Shown in pieces: positions 36,561-44,400 of a stretch of 64,000 bases of DNA. Position numbers and translations under genes: made by a program. Under the pieces are notes generated by a model. The model was not told the DNA's origin. It saw only the letters and a program-made list of their open reading frames with translations, and ran no database searches. The DNA is from Chitinophagaceae bacterium (GTDB lineage: Bacteria; Bacteroidota; Bacteroidia; Chitinophagales; Chitinophagaceae). How positions within the stretch are numbered: the first letter of the stretch is position 1; each line of letters opens with the position of its first letter. The stretch is taken from NCBI GenBank assembly GCA_947454155.1, contig CANGIT010000009.1, positions 79,171-143,170 of the forward strand, written 5' to 3'.

Positions 36561-37616
36561 TTATGCGATAGTGATAGAATCATCCAGATATACATCCTGG
36601 ATGGCGTTTAATAATTCAACACCTTCGTTGAGCGGGCGTTGAAATGCCTTACGTCCCAGAATCAATCCCATACCGCCGGCTCTCTTGTTGATCACTGCGG
36701 TAGCTACAGATTCTGCCATATCGCTGGCGCCTTTACTTTCGCCGCCACTGTTGATCAAACCTACACGGCCCATGTAGCAATTAGCCACTTGATAACGACA
36801 AAGGTCGATCGGATGATCGCTGGTCAATTGACTATACACCAATGGTGACGTTTTGCCATGTTTGGTGGCCAGATAACCGCCGTTGTTGGTAGCCAGTTTT
36901 TGTTTGATGATATCAGCCTGAATGGTAACGCCCAAATGATTGGCTTGACCGGTTAAATCGGCTGAAGTATGATAATCGATGCCATCAACTTTAAATCCGT
37001 TGTTACGGGTATAGCACCAAAGTACAGTAGCCATGCCCAGTTCATGGGCCATCTCAAAAGCGGTGGCCACTTCCTGCAGCTGGCGGGTTGAATTATCACT
37101 TCCCCAGTAAATAGTAGCACCAACGGATGTGGCACCCATGTTCCAGGCCGATTTGATTTGACCGAACATCACCTGATCGTAACGGTTGGGATAGCTTAAA
37201 AATTCGTTGTGGTTGATTTTAACCATCATGGGTATTTTGTGAGCATACTTGCGGCTGATGATACCTAAAACACCGAAAGTGGAAGCCACTCCATTGCAAC
37301 CGCCTTCGATGGCCAGTTTCACAATATTTTCAGGATCGAAATAAATGGGGTTGGGGGCAAATGAAGCACCGGCACTGTGTTCAATTCCCTGATCGACAGG
37401 AAGAATAGAAAGATATCCAGAACCTGCCAGGCGACCATTGTTCAATAGTCCCTGAATACTGTTCAATGTTTGATTGCTGCGGTTGCTGTTCACCCAAATA
37501 TCTTCCACATGGCTGGGCGATGGTAAATGAATCTGTTCTTTACGGATGGTTGTACACTCGTGGTTGAGCAGGTATTCTGCATCTTTACCCAATAACTCTT
37601 TGATGTTTGCTGCCAT
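36561..37616 (-). CDS. fbaB: Class I fructose-bisphosphate aldolase (FbaB/DhnA type)
   Basis: Cleaves fructose 1,6-bisphosphate by a Schiff-base mechanism in glycolysis and gluconeogenesis. The 351 residues match the bacterial/archaeal class I type: [20 protein letters not shown] near residue 68, [13 protein letters not shown] with a candidate structural lysine, [13 protein letters not shown], and a C-terminal phosphate-binding [14 protein letters not shown] and [15 protein letters not shown]. The Schiff-base lysine is not assigned with certainty. A TATTTTTG promoter is 17 bases upstream. It shares an operon with accD, joining a glycolytic enzyme with fatty acid synthesis. Confidence 0.93.
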   Translation of the reverse strand: MAANIKELLGKDAEYLLNHECTTIRKEQIHLPSPSHVEDIWVNSNRSNQTLNSIQGLLNNGRLAGSGYLSILPVDQGIEHSAGASFAPNPIYFDPENIVKLAIEGGCNGVASTFGVLGIISRKYAHKIPMMVKINHNEFLSYPNRYDQVMFGQIKSAWNMGATSVGATIYWGSDNSTRQLQEVATAFEMAHELGMATVLWCYTRNNGFKVDGIDYHTSADLTGQANHLGVTIQADIIKQKLATNNGGYLATKHGKTSPLVYSQLTSDHPIDLCRYQVANCYMGRVGLINSGGESKGASDMAESVATAVINKRAGGMGLILGRKAFQRPLNEGVELLNAIQDVYLDDSITIA

Positions 37617-37633
37617 ATGATAATTATTTTTTG

Positions 37634-37641
37634 CAAAAATA
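37634..37641 (-). promoter_or_regulatory. Promoter -7 element of fbaB-accD (TATTTTTG)
   Basis: On the minus strand, TATTTTTG lies 17 bases before the fbaB ATG. Confidence 0.6.
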
Positions 37642-37744
37642 AGGAACTCAAATAAGTTAATCGGGGTTTTTAGACCGAAAGTTTAAGGAACCAGACCATC
37701 AATTGGATATGATGATAGGACTGTATACTTTTTCAATTTCAAAC

Positions 37745-38524
37745 CTATTTACCCAGATAATTCCATCTCAAAGATTTGAAATAGGCGGGAGCATGCAGCA
37801 TTCTGCTGCCATACCAGCTGAACATTTCTCCATCTAACAGTATTATTTTCTGATAAGGCAATTTTTGTTGTAAAGCAGCCATATGTTTTTCCTTAAATGG
37901 ATAAGGTTCACTTGAAAGTAAAATCCATTCAGCACCAGCATTTCGTATTGCATCAACTGTGATTTCGGGATATCTTTTCAGATTGGCAAACACATTTTCA
38001 AAACCAGCCCACAGAAGCATGTCGTTGATAAAAGTATCTCCGCCAACTGTCATCATTGGCTCATTCCAAATCAGGTAGGCTACTTTAATTTGGGGCAGCC
38101 CTTTATTTTTAAATGCCTCAAACTCAAATCTGATCTTTTCAACCAAATTTAAGGCTAAGGATAATCTATTGGTCAATTGCCCAAGCTCTACTATCATTTG
38201 TAATGATTCCTTCACGGTATTCACATCTGTAACCCAAACTGGAAATTCCGCCGCCAGCATTTCCACTTGCTCTTTGATATTTTCTTCTTTATTGGCAATG
38301 ATCAGATCGGGTTGAAGTGCCCTGATTTTTTGGATATCCAATGTTTTGGTTCCTCCAATCCTTGTCTTTATTTGAAACCATTCCGTAGGATGAATGCAGA
38401 ATTTAGTGAGACCAACCACCTCATCATGCAATGAAAAATAATGCAGCAGTTCAGTTTGAGAGGGCACTAAAGAGACGATCCTTTGGGGAGCATTGGGCAG
38501 CGACTGTTCATGCGTAAGAAACAT
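37745..38524 (-). CDS. BtuF-like periplasmic-binding-fold protein
   Basis: Helical-backbone metal receptor superfamily, related to the vitamin B12 and siderophore binding proteins of ABC importers. The 259 residues show the start QRIVSLVPSQTELLHYF, VGLTKFCIHP, the segment IRALQPDLIIANKEENI that is diagnostic of the fold, and a C-terminal WYGSRMLHAPAYFKSLR. There is no signal peptide or lipobox, so it is either cytoplasmic or the annotated start is late; no better upstream start is seen. Transporter genes are absent nearby and there is no cobalamin riboswitch upstream. Its ligand is uncertain. Confidence 0.82.
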   Translation of the reverse strand: MFLTHEQSLPNAPQRIVSLVPSQTELLHYFSLHDEVVGLTKFCIHPTEWFQIKTRIGGTKTLDIQKIRALQPDLIIANKEENIKEQVEMLAAEFPVWVTDVNTVKESLQMIVELGQLTNRLSLALNLVEKIRFEFEAFKNKGLPQIKVAYLIWNEPMMTVGGDTFINDMLLWAGFENVFANLKRYPEITVDAIRNAGAEWILLSSEPYPFKEKHMAALQQKLPYQKIILLDGEMFSWYGSRMLHAPAYFKSLRWNYLGK

Positions 38525-38914
38525 AAAGGTAAAAATAACATGAAGCAGCGAATTATGAAAAAGGATATGTTGGATTCAAGCGGGAAAAACAGAAAAAGAA
38601 GTTGACTGATATTGGACCTGATTTTTACGTTGGATATTGGATTGAACTTTTTTAGTTCTTTTGGATTGGATAGATAATTTATTTGTTAGCTATCAATCAA
38701 CTTCTGACACAAAGATCATACAGTTGCGGTTGCCCGACAAGAGCAGAATTGCCCTTTTTTGAAAGGAGAGTAATTACGGAGGATGCCGTTGAATTACGTT
38801 GCAGAATAATCGTAATTATACGTGACGGGGCAGAATGACTGATGCCGATACACGGAGTCCTTGCCATGGCTATTTATCACCAAATGCTTGTAGACACTGA
38901 ATTTTAAAGCAAGA
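38525..38914. other. 390-base gap without a recognisable gene
   Basis: No convincing frame, promoter element or strong hairpin. Three copies of an AATTACG-type word occur: GTAATTACGG near 38772, GAATTACGTT near 38793 and the reverse CGTAATTA near 38810, the first and last forming an 8-base inverted repeat with a 30-base spacer. The part 38600-38700 is T/G-rich. Confidence 0.5.
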
Positions 38915-39427
38915 TCACGGCTTCATGTCAAACAAGCGTTTGGCCAGCCAGCTGTTTTGCAGCGGAATCATCCAGTTGTCCTCAAAGTCTTTTTTGGTAA
39001 GCACCGTATTATTGAAATAGGTGGTATCGGGAGAAATATAGCCGTTGTTGATGGCGTAATTCAGCTGGCTTAAAGGTATCACCTGTATTTTTTCTTTCAT
39101 GTAAAAAGCAAGATGCTGACGATCGAAAAGATCCACCTTGAATTTCTTTTCGATCTCCTTCACGAGTCTGACGGAAGCATCTGTACTGCAGCCGCTGACG
39201 CCGGTCTGGCGCTCATCTGCGATAAATACGACAAACATGCCCAAAAACAAGTTGGCATACCCTTTTACTTTTTTACCATGAGACTCCCAGCTCATAACAA
39301 ACTGCTCAAGCATTTCCTCAATTTCCAGCGCTTCGCTGATAAAAAAAAGTCTGCTGCTTTGATATATCCATACTCTGGAATCATCGCTAAAATCTTCGGG
39401 AAGTAAGTGTTTGAATTCGGGGAGCAT
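38915..39427 (-). CDS. Conserved Bacteroidota protein of unknown function
   Basis: A 170-residue soluble protein. It starts MLPEFKHLLPEDFSDDSRVWIYQSSR; no signal peptide or membrane helix. A SWESHGKKVKGYANLFLGMFVVFIADE segment and TGVSGCSTDASVRLVKEIEK look conserved. Homologues are often named ABC transporter ATPase in databases, as I recall, but there is no Walker A motif here and that name should not be trusted. One cysteine in GCSTD might be functional. It stands alone, flanked downstream by the empty 390-base gap and upstream by a repeat-rich region behind the HdrB-like gene. Confidence 0.75.
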   Translation of the reverse strand: MLPEFKHLLPEDFSDDSRVWIYQSSRLFFISEALEIEEMLEQFVMSWESHGKKVKGYANLFLGMFVVFIADERQTGVSGCSTDASVRLVKEIEKKFKVDLFDRQHLAFYMKEKIQVIPLSQLNYAINNGYISPDTTYFNNTVLTKKDFEDNWMIPLQNSWLAKRLFDMKP

Positions 39428-39439
39428 GAGAGGGGATAG

Positions 39440-39556
39440 AGGTTTAAAGGTTTGGGGTATAAATCGTTAATTGGTTTAAAGACAAAATGGTTCAAAATGT
39501 TTGGTAGGTTCAATAGGTTTGGTAGGTTCAAGGTTTGGTAGTTTCAATAGGTTCAA
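39440..39556. repeat. GGTTTGGTA/GGTTCAA-type degenerate direct repeats
   Basis: Irregular repeats of AGGTTTGG, TAGGTTCAA and TTGGTAGG from the HdrB-like 3' flank towards the next gene. The clearest part is TTTGGTAGGTTCAA, seen twice at about 39500-39530, with a decayed third copy. Confidence 0.65.
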
Positions 39557-39571
39557 CTCGATAACAAAAAA

Positions 39572-39666
39572 TAACGCATTGAAATGATTGAACGCATTGA
39601 ACACAGCCGCATTAAACGCATTGAACGCATTGAACGCATTTAACATATTGAACACATTGAACGCAT
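39572..39666. repeat. GTTCAATGC nonamer array
   Basis: On the minus strand units of about nine bases, GTTCAATGC, GTTTAATGC and GTTCAATGT, occur eight or nine times with small irregularities. The array starts about 30 bases after the stop codon of the HdrB-like gene. On the plus strand it reads as CATTGAACG. Confidence 0.85.
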
Positions 39667-39695
39667 GTCAACTTAAATCATCCTCATCTCAACAC

Positions 39696-40475
39696 TTACC
39701 CCAACGACATCGCTACAATTTCTGCAATATCCAGCACCGCCACTTCATTTTCTTTTTCTCTGTTTTTAACGCCGTCGGTGAGCATGGTATTGCAAAAAGG
39801 ACAGGCAGCGGCGATGATGGAAGCACCTGTTTCAATGGCTTCGTCGGATCTTTCTATATTGATTCTGGTTGTTCCTTTTTCTTCTTCCTTGAACATCTGG
39901 GCACCACCGGCGCCACAACAGAGTCCATTGCTTCTGCACTTTTTCATTTCCACCAAAGCCGCATCCATGGCTTCCAACACCTTACGCGGGGCTTCGTAGA
40001 TATCATTGGCACGACCCAAATAACAACTGTCGTGGTAAGTAATTTTCTTCCCCTTGAACTCAACGCCATCTTTCATTTTTATCTTTCCTTCATCAATCAG
40101 CTGCTGTAAAAAAGTGGCATGATGAATCACTTCGTAACTTCCGCCCAAAGCGGGATATTCATTTTTCAAAGTATTGAAACAATGTGGACAGGCGGTAACA
40201 ATCTTTTTAATTTCATATCCGTTCAAAATTTGAATGTTCTGATAGGCCATCATTTGAAACATGAACTCATTGCCGGCTCTTCTGGCTGGATCTCCGGTGC
40301 ACATTTCCTCTTTTCCCAAAATGGCATACTTCACGCCAACTTTATCCAATATGGTTACAAATGCTTTGGTGATCTTTTGCGCACGCTGATCGAAACTGCC
40401 GGCACATCCCACCCAAAACAACACTTCTGGCGTTTCTCCTGCAGCCATCATATTGGCCATTGTAGGTACATTCAT
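39696..40475 (-). CDS. HdrB-like CCG-domain iron-sulfur protein
   Basis: A 259-residue protein with two cysteine-rich CCG-type domains as in the heterodisulfide reductase B subunit, glycolate oxidase GlcF and LutA. The first has Cys24, Cys59 (MCTGD, degenerate), Cys96 and Cys99 (CPHC); the second has Cys151, Cys186-Cys187 (CCGAGG) and Cys225, Cys228 (CPFC). It probably binds a noncubane or 4Fe-4S cluster and takes part in electron transfer. Its likely partner is the membrane protein with two ferredoxin-type clusters at 41434-42729; together they look like a split HdrBC or GlpC-type module. It has its own TATTTTTG promoter 18 bases upstream. Confidence 0.85.
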   Translation of the reverse strand: MNVPTMANMMAAGETPEVLFWVGCAGSFDQRAQKITKAFVTILDKVGVKYAILGKEEMCTGDPARRAGNEFMFQMMAYQNIQILNGYEIKKIVTACPHCFNTLKNEYPALGGSYEVIHHATFLQQLIDEGKIKMKDGVEFKGKKITYHDSCYLGRANDIYEAPRKVLEAMDAALVEMKKCRSNGLCCGAGGAQMFKEEEKGTTRINIERSDEAIETGASIIAAACPFCNTMLTDGVKNREKENEVAVLDIAEIVAMSLG

Positions 40476-40493
40476 CTTAGAAAATTAAGGTGA

Positions 40494-40501
40494 CAAAAAT
40501 A
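40494..40501 (-). promoter_or_regulatory. Promoter -7 element of the HdrB-like gene (TATTTTTG)
   Basis: On the minus strand TATTTTTG lies 18 bases before the ATG. It allows this gene to be expressed independently of the LysE-family gene. Confidence 0.55.
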
Positions 40502-40504
40502 AGT

Positions 40505-40625
40505 AACTTTTATACAGGTTGATAGGGTTTACAAGTTTACAGGGATTAATTGGTTCAACAGGTTCAATGAAATCTACAATCATAAATATCCAATCACAAA
40601 TAACCCATCACAAATCAAAAATAAC
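40505..40625. repeat. Degenerate GATTTGTGATGGG-type repeats after the LysE-family gene
   Basis: On the minus strand the sequence just after the stop reads GATGATTTGCGATAAG, TTTTTGATTTGTGATGGG, TTATTTGTGATTGG, then GTTGAACC and GTAAACC words. Register is poor; the vocabulary (GATTTGTGAT, GTTGAACC) is shared with the other arrays. Confidence 0.5.
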
Positions 40626-41273
40626 TTATCGCAAATCATCAACCTTTTTCTTCATCAACCTTATCACCAACAGCAACGCTGTGATAAAAAAAACGATGCC
40701 TATCGCCCCATTCACATAGTTCATATGATGGGCTATTTTACTAGCTACGCTGTTACCTCCCCACACAAAAAGCAGCAATCCTGTAAAAGTACCTAACCCA
40801 ATGCCTGCGATATAAATAAAATAATTGTTGCGGCTGTTGATCAGAATGCCTTTTTCGGAAAGCACCGTACTCCATCCCAACCAAAACGGAATTTGAACAG
40901 GATTGATTGCACTCATGAATGCACCCAGTAAAAAACGATTGGCATGTTGACTCAACAGCACATTGCCCGAACTCGCAGAAGGATGAAAAGCAGACCAAAA
41001 GCTTCCAGCCGCCAAAAGTGCAATCATCAAAACTGATATCCATTGCAAAATATTCAGCAGCGCTTGTCTTCTTTGAATCCAGTCCATGCCTGCCAAAGAA
41101 ACACGCACATAAATCATCTCTATCAAAAATACCCCAGTAGCGAATTGTAGTCCCCGATTAAACCCTTCCTGCATACTGATTTGCAAGGCGGTCATATTCA
41201 AAGTACCCAATGGCAGTGTGCCGATGAAACTGATCAGTAACCCCCAAATAGCCAGTCTCAATTTTGTTATCAT
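40626..41273 (-). CDS. LysE family transporter
   Basis: A probable amino acid or metabolite exporter of the LysE/RhtB group. The ATG at 41273 (MITKLRLAIWGLL) gives 215 residues and six hydrophobic segments; the longer open frame upstream runs through tandem repeats and is not coding. The start GLLISFIGTLPLGTLNMTAL resembles the PGP/GPN region in helix 1 of LysE proteins, and the motif NPVQIPFWLGWS lies in helix 4. The substrate is unknown. It sits between two genes of an apparent iron-sulfur module, with repeat-rich spacers on both sides, so it may have been inserted there. Confidence 0.8.
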   Translation of the reverse strand: MITKLRLAIWGLLISFIGTLPLGTLNMTALQISMQEGFNRGLQFATGVFLIEMIYVRVSLAGMDWIQRRQALLNILQWISVLMIALLAAGSFWSAFHPSASSGNVLLSQHANRFLLGAFMSAINPVQIPFWLGWSTVLSEKGILINSRNNYFIYIAGIGLGTFTGLLLFVWGGNSVASKIAHHMNYVNGAIGIVFFITALLLVIRLMKKKVDDLR

Positions 41274-41309
41274 GTGGTGTAGATATTGGCTGTTTTTTTG
41301 AAGAAGTAC

Positions 41310-41425
41310 TGATTTGAGATTTGGGATTTGGGATTTGATATTTGGGATTTGGGATTTAGGATTGTTGAATTCATTGAACCTCCTAAACTTACTGAACCTC
41401 CTGAACTTATTAAACCCTAAACTCT
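41310..41425. repeat. GATTTGG heptamers and GGTTCAGKA nonamers after the HdrC-like gene
   Basis: Two adjoining arrays. 41312-41362 on the plus strand has GATTTGA, GATTTGG, GATTTGG, GATATTTGG, GATTTGG, GATTTAG, a period-7 run. 41365-41425 read on the minus strand has GTTCAGGAG, GTTCAGTAA, GTTTAGGAG, GTTCAATGA, a period-9 run. The second begins about 9 bases after the stop codon of the HdrC-like gene. Confidence 0.8.
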
Positions 41426-41433
41426 TAAAAGAG

Positions 41434-42729
41434 CTACCCCTCCCTCGTCCAGGCATCTCTGTCATCCGGACTCAGTTTCCAGGGTGCAAAATTATTTTCG
41501 ATATTGCTGAACATGGCGTTCCATTCCTGGGGCGCGTTACTGTCTTCCATAATCAGGCTGCGGCGAAGTTCTACAATGATATCCAGCGGACTGATGCTTA
41601 CCGGACATTCCTGCACACAGGCATTGCAGGTAGTACACGCGCGCAACTCTTCCACACTCACATAATCATTGATCAGCTGCTTGCCGTCTTCGATAAAACT
41701 TCCATTCTTTTCGATGTTTTTACCCACTTCCTCCAATCTGTCGCGGGTATCCATCATGATTTTTCTGGGGCTGAGCAGTTTGCCGGTTTGGTGGGCAGGA
41801 CAAGCGGCAGAACATCTTCCGCACTCTGTACAGCTGTATGCATCCATGAGGTTTTTCCAACTGAGGTCCATCACATCTTTGGCACCAAACTTCATCGGTG
41901 CCGATTCGCCGGTTGGCGCCAGTTCGGGCTGCATCATGTATTTCACTTCCTGTTGCACCTGTTCCATATTGTGCATTTCTCCCACGGGTTTCAAACGGGC
42001 ATAATACGCGTTGGGAAATGCAAGCAGAATATGCAAATGTTTACTGTAAGGAAGATAATTGAGGAAGGCGTAGATGCCCAGGATATGCAGCCACCAGCAG
42101 GTTTTTTCGATCCACACCAATTGTACATCGCTGAACATATGCTGATAAATGGGAACAATATATCCCGATACGAGATAAGACTCACCATGATACGAACTCA
42201 TCGCCGTTTCGGCGGCATTCATTTTCAAAAACAAACCCATCAAAATGATTTCGGTAATCAAAATATAGTTGGCATCGGAGCGAGGCCATCCATCCAGATC
42301 GTGACTGATGAAGCGTTTCAATTTCAACACATTTCTTCTGATGAGAAACACCACACAAACCAACAAAACCAAAAGGGCAAGTACTTCAAAAGCATTGATC
42401 AATAGGGGATATAATTTCCCCAGCGGCTTTTCAAACAGGCGATGTGTACCTAAAATACCATCCAGCATAATTTCCAGCATCTCGATATTGATGATGATGA
42501 AACCGGCATACACCACCAAATGCAAAACTGCCACTGTTGGATTGCGGAACATCTTTTTCTGTCCCAAGGCCAGCAAAAGCATGTTTTTCCAGCGTTTTCC
42601 GGGCTGATCGTTCAGCGCTTCCGGCTTACCCAACAAGATGTTTTTTCTGATGCGTAAGATATTTTTTGAAAACAGCCAGATGGCGTATCCCGACACCAGC
42701 AAAAACAGCAATTGCAACAGGTAATGCAT
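41434..42729 (-). CDS. HdrC-like membrane iron-sulfur oxidoreductase
   Basis: A 431-residue membrane protein: about five hydrophobic segments in the first 240 residues resemble the cytochrome b-like DsrM/NarI fold, and a cytoplasmic tail has two 4Fe-4S binding motifs, Cys300/303/306/310 (CTECGRCSAACP) and Cys365/368/371/375 (CTTCNACVQECP). It probably exchanges electrons between the quinone pool and a soluble partner, most likely the HdrB-like CCG protein two genes downstream. The GMHx-type histidines that would bind heme (for example H70, H181, H215) are present, but heme binding is not proven. No promoter element of the TAnnTTTG type was found just upstream. Confidence 0.85.
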   Translation of the reverse strand: MHYLLQLLFLLVSGYAIWLFSKNILRIRKNILLGKPEALNDQPGKRWKNMLLLALGQKKMFRNPTVAVLHLVVYAGFIIINIEMLEIMLDGILGTHRLFEKPLGKLYPLLINAFEVLALLVLLVCVVFLIRRNVLKLKRFISHDLDGWPRSDANYILITEIILMGLFLKMNAAETAMSSYHGESYLVSGYIVPIYQHMFSDVQLVWIEKTCWWLHILGIYAFLNYLPYSKHLHILLAFPNAYYARLKPVGEMHNMEQVQQEVKYMMQPELAPTGESAPMKFGAKDVMDLSWKNLMDAYSCTECGRCSAACPAHQTGKLLSPRKIMMDTRDRLEEVGKNIEKNGSFIEDGKQLINDYVSVEELRACTTCNACVQECPVSISPLDIIVELRRSLIMEDSNAPQEWNAMFSNIENNFAPWKLSPDDRDAWTREG

Positions 42730-42770
42730 GAGATAAAAATTAGTAAGCGGCTAAGTTAAGTATTTGAAGA

Positions 42771-42778
42771 TAATTTTG
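42771..42778 (+). promoter_or_regulatory. Promoter -7 element of the pyrR-like gene (TAATTTTG)
   Basis: TAATTTTG lies 39 bases upstream of the ATG at 42818, for a leader of about 33 bases. Confidence 0.55.
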
Positions 42779-42817
42779 AGAAATTTCGGAACTTGAGCCC
42801 CAATTAAAAACTACGAG

Positions 42818-43312
42818 ATGATTCTTGACAAAGCTACCGCCGACAGAAAATTAAGAAGAATCGCCATGGAAATCGCCGAAAGGAATCACGACAAAGCTGA
42901 GCTGATTTTAATCGGCATCAAAGAAAACGGCATTTTCATCGCACAAAAGATAGCCGCTTATCTCAATGGTGTATTTCCCGGCAAGACAACTATTGTAGCC
43001 CTTTCCATGAACAAGAAACAGCCCGACGTGATAACGCTTGACCGTGAAGTGGATGTAGATGGCCAATGTGTTTTGCTGGTGGATGATGTGGCCAACAGCG
43101 GCAGCACCATGCTTTATGCACTGAAACCTTTCCTCAACGCTCACCCCGAACAAATTGAAACCGTAGTGCTGGTGGAAAGAACCTATAAAAAATTCCCCAT
43201 TGATATCAATTATGTAGGCTTATCGGTAGCCACCACAAAAGATGAAAACATCATTGTGGAAGTTGAAAACGGAGAAGTGATGGGAGCGGTGATGGAATTA
43301 AAAATCAATTGA
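42818..43312 (+). CDS. pyrR: PyrR-like phosphoribosyltransferase
   Basis: A type I phosphoribosyltransferase of 164 residues. The PRPP-binding motif VLLVDDVANSGST lies at 85-97, and the flexible loop and hood regions are in the positions usual for PyrR (uracil phosphoribosyltransferase and regulator of pyr mRNA). The RNA-binding face of PyrR cannot be judged here, and there is no pyr gene or leader attenuator near, so a purely enzymatic role in pyrimidine salvage is equally likely. The gene ends four bases before the convergent stop of the DUF2279 gene. Confidence 0.8.
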   Translation: MILDKATADRKLRRIAMEIAERNHDKAELILIGIKENGIFIAQKIAAYLNGVFPGKTTIVALSMNKKQPDVITLDREVDVDGQCVLLVDDVANSGSTMLYALKPFLNAHPEQIETVVLVERTYKKFPIDINYVGLSVATTKDENIIVEVENGEVMGAVMELKIN

Positions 43313-43316
43313 CCGG

Positions 43317-44303
43317 TTAAAAAGCCAGCCACTTCATTTTCATTTTACCATTATACAACTCCAGTGCAGGTGCAGGAAACTTGAGAGAATTGGCCACAAA
43401 CAGCAATACTTTCACGGCTTTGTGCCTTGTTTTGATTTTGGTAAAATCCACATCGGGAGCCAGGTACCATTGACGCTGTCTGCCAATGTCTCTTCTGTCA
43501 AAAATCACCTGACCGTTTTTATTTTTTGCATAATTCTCTCTGGCGCCAAACATACCTTCTGCGCCTGTACCCACCGCCACATTAAGCCAGGCGGGAATCT
43601 TGGATTGAGGGAAAAAGGAGTGGAGATTGGCGCTCAGCCAATAGGTTTGTCCGTTGTAATCTTTCAAAGCCCTTTCAACACTGCTGCGTCCAAATAAGAC
43701 AGTGCTTCTGGCATTCAACTCGGCTTCAGCATACATCTTACGGTGAAAAGAAGTTTTAAACTGAATCCGCTGTTGATCCCAGGCCAATTCCTGTGCAATG
43801 AGCAATCCGCTTCCGGCAGCATTGGCGGTAAAATCGCCCCAGCTCCAGCCCCATTCGGCACTGAACCCATCCAACACTTCAATGACGGTTTGATAAGCGG
43901 CGCCACTCAATCCGCCTACCCAAATTCTTTTTTTACGGCTGAGGTTTGTCGCTTTCCAAATCTCCATGCTGTAACGACCGATGGTATACGCACTATAAGC
44001 ATGGCCGATCTTGTCCAGCTGCAACCATTCATCATTATCATTGAACGTGTGAAAACCCGACTGCGGATAATTGCTGTACCAGGCAAAATACAATGCAGCA
44101 ATGCTGCCGCCATAAATCGCAGAATTCACCCAAACAGCTTTCCTGGTACTGATAGGAGATTTTTCGACACATATTACCGGAAACCCGAAGATTGAATCTG
44201 CGCGGTTAATATCTGTTTGTGCCGAAGAATCCATCGCAAGCGACATCATCACCAGCAGGCAAACAAAAGCTGCACTAATTTTTATGAATAAAATCTTTAC
44301 CAA
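43317..44303 (-). CDS. DUF2279 exported protein
   Basis: A 328-residue protein with an N-terminal signal or anchor (hydrophobic 4-23, then SSAQ). The core resembles the YfiM/DUF2279 family: WLQLDKIGHAYSAYTIGR, then a WVGGLSGAAYQTVIEVLDGFSAEWGWSWGDF block with conserved acidic and aromatic residues, as known from YfiM lipoproteins. The role is unknown; an outer-membrane-associated location is likely. The only start that keeps the signal is TTG at 44301-44303, since an in-frame TAG lies three codons upstream; ATT two codons earlier is the alternative. A TATTTTTG promoter is 26 bases upstream. Confidence 0.75.
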   Translation of the reverse strand: MVKILFIKISAAFVCLLVMMSLAMDSSAQTDINRADSIFGFPVICVEKSPISTRKAVWVNSAIYGGSIAALYFAWYSNYPQSGFHTFNDNDEWLQLDKIGHAYSAYTIGRYSMEIWKATNLSRKKRIWVGGLSGAAYQTVIEVLDGFSAEWGWSWGDFTANAAGSGLLIAQELAWDQQRIQFKTSFHRKMYAEAELNARSTVLFGRSSVERALKDYNGQTYWLSANLHSFFPQSKIPAWLNVAVGTGAEGMFGARENYAKNKNGQVIFDRRDIGRQRQWYLAPDVDFTKIKTRHKAVKVLLFVANSLKFPAPALELYNGKMKMKWLAF

Positions 44304-44329
44304 GAAAATCTAATGATGTAATGATCAAA

Positions 44330-44337
44330 CAAAAATA
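44330..44337 (-). promoter_or_regulatory. Promoter -7 element of the DUF2279 gene (TATTTTTG)
   Basis: On the minus strand TATTTTTG lies 26 bases before the TTG start. It is divergent from the phosphohexomutase promoter 33 bases away. Confidence 0.55.
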
Positions 44338-44370
44338 GCGGTAAACATGCGGAATCAAAGCGGATTAATT

Positions 44371-44378
44371 TATTTTTG
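44371..44378 (+). promoter_or_regulatory. Promoter -7 element of the phosphohexomutase gene (TATTTTTG)
   Basis: TATTTTTG lies 22 bases before the ATG at 44401; expected leader about 17 bases. Confidence 0.6.
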
Positions 44379-44400
44379 GAACCAATAAAAAAAGCAGCAC

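Noticed and set aside
38525..38914. Cobalamin riboswitch in front of the BtuF-like gene
   Set aside because: No B12-box or conserved core could be found on the minus strand upstream of 38524.
38915..39427. ABC transporter ATPase
   Set aside because: Homologues often bear this name, but there is no Walker A, Walker B or signature motif.
40626..41465. Extended LysE-family protein beginning at 41465
   Set aside because: The extra 64 codons are translated GATTTGG and GTTCAGKA repeats and overlap the end of the HdrC-like gene; the ATG at 41273 gives the normal length.
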